From: DASXHZ01 sp036488085
Lineage (GTDB): Bacteria > Acidobacteriota > Thermoanaerobaculia > Gp7-AA8
Assembly (NCBI GenBank): GCA_036488085.1
Contig: DASXHZ010000082.1
Location: 1 to 9,010, forward strand
Reading direction: 5' to 3'
DNA length: 9,010 nucleotides
Part shown: positions 1 through 9,010 of the stretch, one piece after another
Layout: each line of letters begins with the position of its first letter
Position numbering within the stretch: position 1 is the stretch's first letter
Made by a program: the position numbers and the translations under genes
Notes under the pieces: model-generated
The model's input: only the letters and a program-made list of their open reading frames with translations
What the model was told of the DNA's origin: nothing
The model's database searches: none

Positions 1-2562
<2,562 letters not shown>

Positions 2563-2577
2563 AGGGAGGCCATACAC

Positions 2578-6825
<4,248 letters not shown>

Positions 6826-6841
6826 CTCTGTTTCTGTGTAG

Positions 6842-6896
6842 CGCCGCCGACCCCGGCGGCGAAACGGGCGGCCCCAAAGGCCGCCCGTTGTGTTTT
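6842..6896 (+). terminator. Double-hairpin terminator of rpoBC
   Basis: Two hairpins follow the rpoC stop. The first has a 7-bp stem CGCCGCC/GGCGGCG at 6842-6848 and 6855-6861 with a 6-base loop. The second has an 11-bp stem AACGGGCGGCC/GGCCGCCCGTT at 6863-6873 and 6879-6889 with a CCAAA loop, followed by GTGTTTT. This fits a Rho-independent terminator, although its T-run is interrupted. The convergent minus-strand gene has its stop at 6895-6897, so the hairpins may stop transcription from both sides. A related double hairpin is found at 8439-8493. Confidence 0.85.
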
Positions 6897-7470
6897 ACAT
6901 GCGGGACCGGCGAGCCCGCCCGAAGTTTCCAATCAACACAACTGCGGCGCACATCCAAACAATGAACGGAACGACGCCAACGGGCTCGCCAACGACGACC
7001 GAATGCCAGACGAAAGGAACTGGGATCAGCGAAAAATAGATCACGGCGATCAGGGCGGCAACGCGTTGGCGCGGACGCGCGAAATAGAGGAACCAGGAGA
7101 ATGCTGCCAGGCTCCAGCAGAGCGCAGCTTCCCAGGGAGCGTCGCGAACCATCAGAGAGATGACGCGGCCACCGGTGAACTGGAATGACAGCGGAACGAG
7201 GGTCAGGAACAGACTCACGCCAAACAGCAACATGCGCCGCTGCAACGCCCTGCGGACTCTCTCCAGCCCTCGTTTCTCGTGCGCCGAGTCCGCCGCGACG
7301 GATGCCACGGACCGCAGCGCGTCGAGCGGTTTCGCCGCGTCTCGCGCCGTACGCTCGAAATCGGGATGTTGGCGAAAGTAATCTTCGACGAGCGTCCTCG
7401 TGTCCGCACTGGCTTCCCCGGAAAAATAGATGGACAACAGGTCCGTGATCACTTCGCTTGTGACGTTCAT
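6895..7470 (-). CDS. Four-helix membrane protein, probable anti-sigma factor
   Basis: This 191-residue protein is encoded directly behind the ECF sigma gene on the same strand (31-nt gap), and the pair is probably co-transcribed. The start is supported by an AGGAG Shine-Dalgarno at 7478-7482, seven bases before ATG. Residues 1-78 are soluble and charged. The stretch from VITDLLSIYFSGEAS to about residue 40 resembles the short helical N-terminus of membrane proteins that accompany ECF sigma factors and sequester them. Four hydrophobic segments follow at roughly 80-97, 112-131, 135-157 and 164-183, then a basic tail. The zinc anti-sigma motif H-x3-C-x2-C is absent; the only cysteines are C118 and C174, both within membrane segments. 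The role is therefore inferred from gene order, the N-terminal helix and topology. A less likely alternative is a membrane protein of unrelated function that the sigma factor controls. Confidence 0.72.
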   Translation of the reverse strand: MNVTSEVITDLLSIYFSGEASADTRTLVEDYFRQHPDFERTARDAAKPLDALRSVASVAADSAHEKRGLERVRRALQRRMLLFGVSLFLTLVPLSFQFTGGRVISLMVRDAPWEAALCWSLAAFSWFLYFARPRQRVAALIAVIYFSLIPVPFVWHSVVVGEPVGVVPFIVWMCAAVVLIGNFGRARRSRM

Positions 7471-7501
7471 TGTCTTGCTCCTGGCGGAAACCGCGTCCCC
7501 G

Positions 7502-7972
7502 CTACGATGGCCTCGATTGCATCAGCCTCATTCGAGCGCGGTGAACTCTCACCCTCGCTCCGTCCGCCGGGATTCCAAGCGTCTCCGCGATTTGCTCGTA
7601 CGGCATCCCATCCGCCCGCATCAGCAGCACCGCGCGGTCCATCTCCGGCAGTTGCTGCAACGCGGCGAGCACCGCGTTCGCCTCCTCGCTTCGCTCCATA
7701 CGCTCTTGCGCACTAACTCGCGTGTCCGGCATGTCGTTGTCCAGTTGCGCGTGGCGCGCCTCCCGGCGCTGCACATCCCGATAGAGGTTGCGCGCGATGG
7801 CGAACAGATAACTCTTCACCGTCGGCAGGTGAATGCGTTCGGTCGCCATCCATGCGCGCACGAACGTGTCGCACGTGATTTCATCGGCCATCGCCTCATT
7901 GCCGGACAAACCCAGCGCAAACCGGCGGACGTCGCCGGCATAGCGTTCGTAGAGGTCCTCGATGTCTTGCAT
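7502..7972 (-). CDS. ECF-family RNA polymerase sigma factor
   Basis: This 156-residue protein has the two-domain plan of extracytoplasmic-function sigma factors, which direct core polymerase to stress or envelope promoters. Region 2 covers about residues 5-70: LYERYAGDVRRFA, then ADEITCDTFVRAW (core binding, region 2.2), then VKSYLFAIARNLYRDVQRR (promoter melting and -10 recognition). A linker of about 28 residues follows. Region 4 covers about 99-150, with the helix-turn-helix YEQIAETLGIPADGARVRVHRAR that reads the -35 element. There is no region 1.1 or 3, as expected for the class. The only Met start that keeps region 2 whole is ATG at 7972-7970; its Shine-Dalgarno is weak (AAGA at most). 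The probable anti-sigma gene follows after 31 nt. The exact ECF subgroup cannot be told by eye. Confidence 0.93.
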   Translation of the reverse strand: MQDIEDLYERYAGDVRRFALGLSGNEAMADEITCDTFVRAWMATERIHLPTVKSYLFAIARNLYRDVQRREARHAQLDNDMPDTRVSAQERMERSEEANAVLAALQQLPEMDRAVLLMRADGMPYEQIAETLGIPADGARVRVHRARMRLMQSRPS

Positions 7973-8177
7973 TCTTGATGGCCAAGCAGGTTACGGACGA
8001 ATCCTCGAAACGTTACAAGAAGGCCCCTGGCCGCATGCAGCACCGGTCTCGATCCTGGAGCTGTGACTGACGTTCAGTCGGACTTCGTCACCCCCGGCGG
8101 GAGCGTGTGGCGCAGCACCGCGACGTTCATCGCCGACGACCACGGTGTCGTCGTCGCCGTCACCTTCGCCTACTACA
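7973..8177. other. Region between the sigma gene and the rpoC fragment; unassigned
   Basis: This stretch of about 205 bases separates the sigma start from the truncated rpoC copy. Apart from the promoter candidate I recognise nothing in it. One plus-strand frame is open from 7979, with a GTG at 8063, and reads MTDVQSDFVTPGGSVWRS and then TFIADDHGVVVAVTFAYY before joining the rpoC-like part in frame. The residues look more protein-like than a random GC-rich frame, so this could be the broken tail of another gene, but I cannot name a family. No convincing Shine-Dalgarno precedes the GTG. Confidence 0.4.
7989..8017 (-). promoter_or_regulatory. Candidate ECF-type promoter for the sigma operon
   Basis: Reading the minus strand towards the sigma gene, TGTAAC (8017-8012) is followed after 16 bases by CGTAACC (7995-7989). 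An AAC-containing -35 and a CGT-containing -10 at this spacing resemble ECF promoters (classically GGAAC-N16/17-CGTC), and self-regulation is common in the family. The transcript would start only about 10 bases before the ATG, in line with the weak Shine-Dalgarno. GTAAC occurs twice, 22 bases apart, so the pair could instead be a direct repeat for a regulator. Pattern match only. Confidence 0.3.
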
Positions 8178-8423
8178 AGGAGACCACGCGCGTCCTGACC
8201 GAAGCGGCCATCGCCGGCCGCGTCGACTACCTGCGCGGCCTCAAAGGAGAACGTCATCGTCGGCCGCCTCATCCCCGCCGGAACCGGCATGGCGGTCGAC
8301 CGGAACGTTTACCTCGAGAAGCACGAGCCCCCGGCCATCCAACCGTCCCTCGAAGACCTCCTCCGCCTCGAGACCGAAGACGAAGACGCCCTGTCTCTGG
8401 CGGATTTCGACGACGAGCAATAA
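8178..8423 (+). pseudogene. rpoC: Truncated, frameshifted copy of the rpoC 3' end
   Basis: It encodes the last 81 or so residues of RpoC (from ETTRVLTEAAIAGRVDYLRG to DFDDEQ). It has no promoter-proximal part and one extra A in the AAA at 8243-8245, which breaks the frame after LRGLK. The downstream part can still be read in the shifted frame up to the original TAA at 8421-8423. Against the intact gene I count 14 substitutions: nine synonymous (for example gtt/gtc, cag/caa) and five that change residues (P to A, Y to D, D to H, V to A, P to L). It cannot give a working beta' subunit. The excess of silent changes suggests much of the divergence arose while this sequence was still part of a functional rpoC. 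Confidence 0.92.
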
Positions 8424-8438
8424 CTCGATTCAGTGTGG

Positions 8439-8493
8439 CGCTGGCAATCCTGCCGGCGAAAACGGGCGGCCCGAAAGGCCGCCCGTTTTGTTT
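8439..8493 (+). terminator. Double-hairpin terminator of the rpoC fragment
   Basis: The first hairpin is CGCTGGCA/TGCCGGCG (8439-8446 with 8451-8458, one T-G pair, 4-base loop). The second is a 13-bp stem, AAAACGGGCGGCC/GGCCGCCCGTTTT (8459-8471 with 8477-8489), with a CGAAA loop followed by GTTT. It is the counterpart of the terminator after the intact rpoC, with a slightly longer second stem. The nucleotidyltransferase gene starts only 17 to 26 bases after it. Confidence 0.85.
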
Positions 8494-8518
8494 CTGCGCG
8501 TGTGCCAAAATGTGTCCA

Positions 8519-8824
8519 ATGAGCGAGTTCGCGATCAGATTCGATCAGCGCGCCCTCGATGAGTTCTGCAGGCGATGGCGCATCGCCGAATTGAGCCTCT
8601 TCGGCTCAGCGCTTGGTGATCGTTTCCGCGAAGACAGTGATGTCGACCTGCTCGTCACGTTCGAGCCGGGAACGGCGAGGACGTTCTCTGACTGGATGGA
8701 CATGGTCCTCGCTCTCGAAGCTCTCTTTGGACGAAAGGTAGATCTCGTCGAGGAGCGCTTCCTCACGAATCCCTTCCGGCGCAAGTCGATCCTGAGCAGC
8801 CGCAAGATCATCTATGCAGCCTGA
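8519..8824 (+). CDS. MNT-type minimal nucleotidyltransferase (MntA-like), apparently orphan
   Basis: This 101-residue protein belongs to the small nucleotidyltransferases of the DNA polymerase beta fold. The motif LFGSALGDRFREDSDVDLLV gives the nucleotide-binding G29-S30 and metal ligands D41 and D43; the third acidic residue is D75 in GRKVDLVEE. The whole catalytic set is therefore present at the usual family length. In MNT-HEPN systems such proteins act as antitoxins, and in characterised pairs they adenylylate the HEPN toxin; other members have unknown targets. No HEPN gene lies on either side within the window, and the next plus-strand DNA is a repeat with stops in all frames. The start could be ATG 8519 or ATG 8510 (adding MCP); neither has a visible Shine-Dalgarno. 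The frame is also open upstream through the rpoC relic, which I take as chance. No promoter is evident between the terminator and the gene. Confidence 0.85.
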   Translation: MSEFAIRFDQRALDEFCRRWRIAELSLFGSALGDRFREDSDVDLLVTFEPGTARTFSDWMDMVLALEALFGRKVDLVEERFLTNPFRRKSILSSRKIIYAA

Positions 8825-8898
8825 CGACCGCAATCGGCCGACCGAGTGAAAGCCGATCACTCCACCTTCGGCAACCCCACCCCCGCCCGCCACCCGGA

Positions 8899-9010
8899 CC
8901 AAGGTAGCTAGCGCAAGAACCTAGCGAGCTAGCCCTCGGACCTAGGTAGCTAGCCCTCGGACCTAGGTAGCTAGCCCTCGGACCTAGGTAGCTAGCCCTC
9001 GGACCTAGGT
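8899..9010. repeat. 21-bp tandem repeat array, CTAG-rich, running off the window
   Basis: Three identical 21-bp units start at 8941, 8962 and 8983, and a fourth is cut by the window edge at 9004. Each unit is CCTAGGTAGCTAGC followed by CCTCGGA. The unit at 8920-8940 differs at two positions, and the one at 8899-8919 is more diverged, so the array decays towards the nucleotidyltransferase gene. Each unit contains two CTAG-centred palindromes (CCTAGG and GCTAGC). All three plus-strand frames meet TAG in every unit. There are no spacers, so it is not a CRISPR array. The bases from 8825 to 8898 hold nothing I recognise. Confidence 0.95.

Larger units (their letters stand above)
8178..8493 (+). 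repeat. Direct repeat, downstream copy (rpoC 3' end plus terminator)
   Basis: This is the second member of the repeat whose first copy is 6581-6896. The order is the same: the end of the rpoC reading frame, TAA (8421-8423), a short spacer, a GC hairpin, then a second longer hairpin with a T-run. The orientation is direct. The two copies are offset by 1597 bases before the single-base insertion near 8243-8245 and by 1598 after it. Confidence 0.93.

Noticed and set aside
6897..8177. Insertion sequence or integrase-borne element between the two rpoC ends
   Set aside because: No transposase, integrase or terminal inverted repeats were found. The segment holds only the sigma and anti-sigma genes and a short unassigned stretch, so the mobile origin is kept as a hypothesis and not annotated.
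8833..8858. Short inverted repeat ATCGGC/GCCGAT after the nucleotidyltransferase as a terminator
   Set aside because: The stem is only 6 bp with a 13-base loop and is not followed by a T-run, so there is too little to call.
8606..8902. Minus-strand frame of 98 codons opposite the nucleotidyltransferase
   Set aside because: The opposite strand carries a full nucleotidyltransferase motif set; the antisense product has no recognisable feature.
8899..9010. Possible CRISPR array
   Set aside because: The 21-bp units are directly adjacent with no spacers between them, and no cas gene is visible.

Overview
The window is GC-rich bacterial chromosome. It opens inside rpoB, already in the rifampicin-pocket region, and carries the rest of rpoB and all of rpoC in the usual operon order with a 15-nt gap. 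Both subunits are typical bacterial RNA polymerase proteins with every catalytic and zinc residue I checked in place. RpoC carries a long insertion in the trigger loop (SI3 type), which points to a Gram-negative lineage and argues against Firmicutes, Actinobacteria or Thermus. The RpoC N-terminus, an extra block in RpoB and the style of the sigma/anti-sigma pair suggest Acidobacteriota or a nearby phylum; that is inference from memory of family sequences and has not been tested.

Layout: 1-2562 rpoB (3' part); 2578-6825 rpoC; 6842-6896 a double-hairpin terminator that also ends the convergent unit; 6895-7972 on the minus strand, an ECF sigma factor followed by a small four-helix membrane protein that is probably its anti-sigma partner; 7973-8177 a stretch with a possible sigma promoter and an unassigned open frame; 8178-8493 a second, frameshifted copy of the last 245 bases of rpoC plus its double-hairpin terminator; 8519-8824 a small MNT-type nucleotidyltransferase with no HEPN partner in view; 8899 to the window edge, a 21-bp tandem array rich in CTAG.

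The main point of interest is that the sigma/anti-sigma cassette sits between two direct copies of the rpoC 3' end and terminator. The copies differ mostly at synonymous sites, and one hairpin stem differs by a paired (compensatory) change. This suggests the copies diverged while both were functional, perhaps in different genomes, and that the locus was rearranged by insertion or recombination at the 3' end of rpoC. The upstream rpoC is intact and the downstream copy is a relic. The ECF pair probably responds to an envelope signal, and the nucleotidyltransferase may be half of a toxin-antitoxin or RNA/protein-modifying system. The rest of the window is ordinary core transcription machinery.
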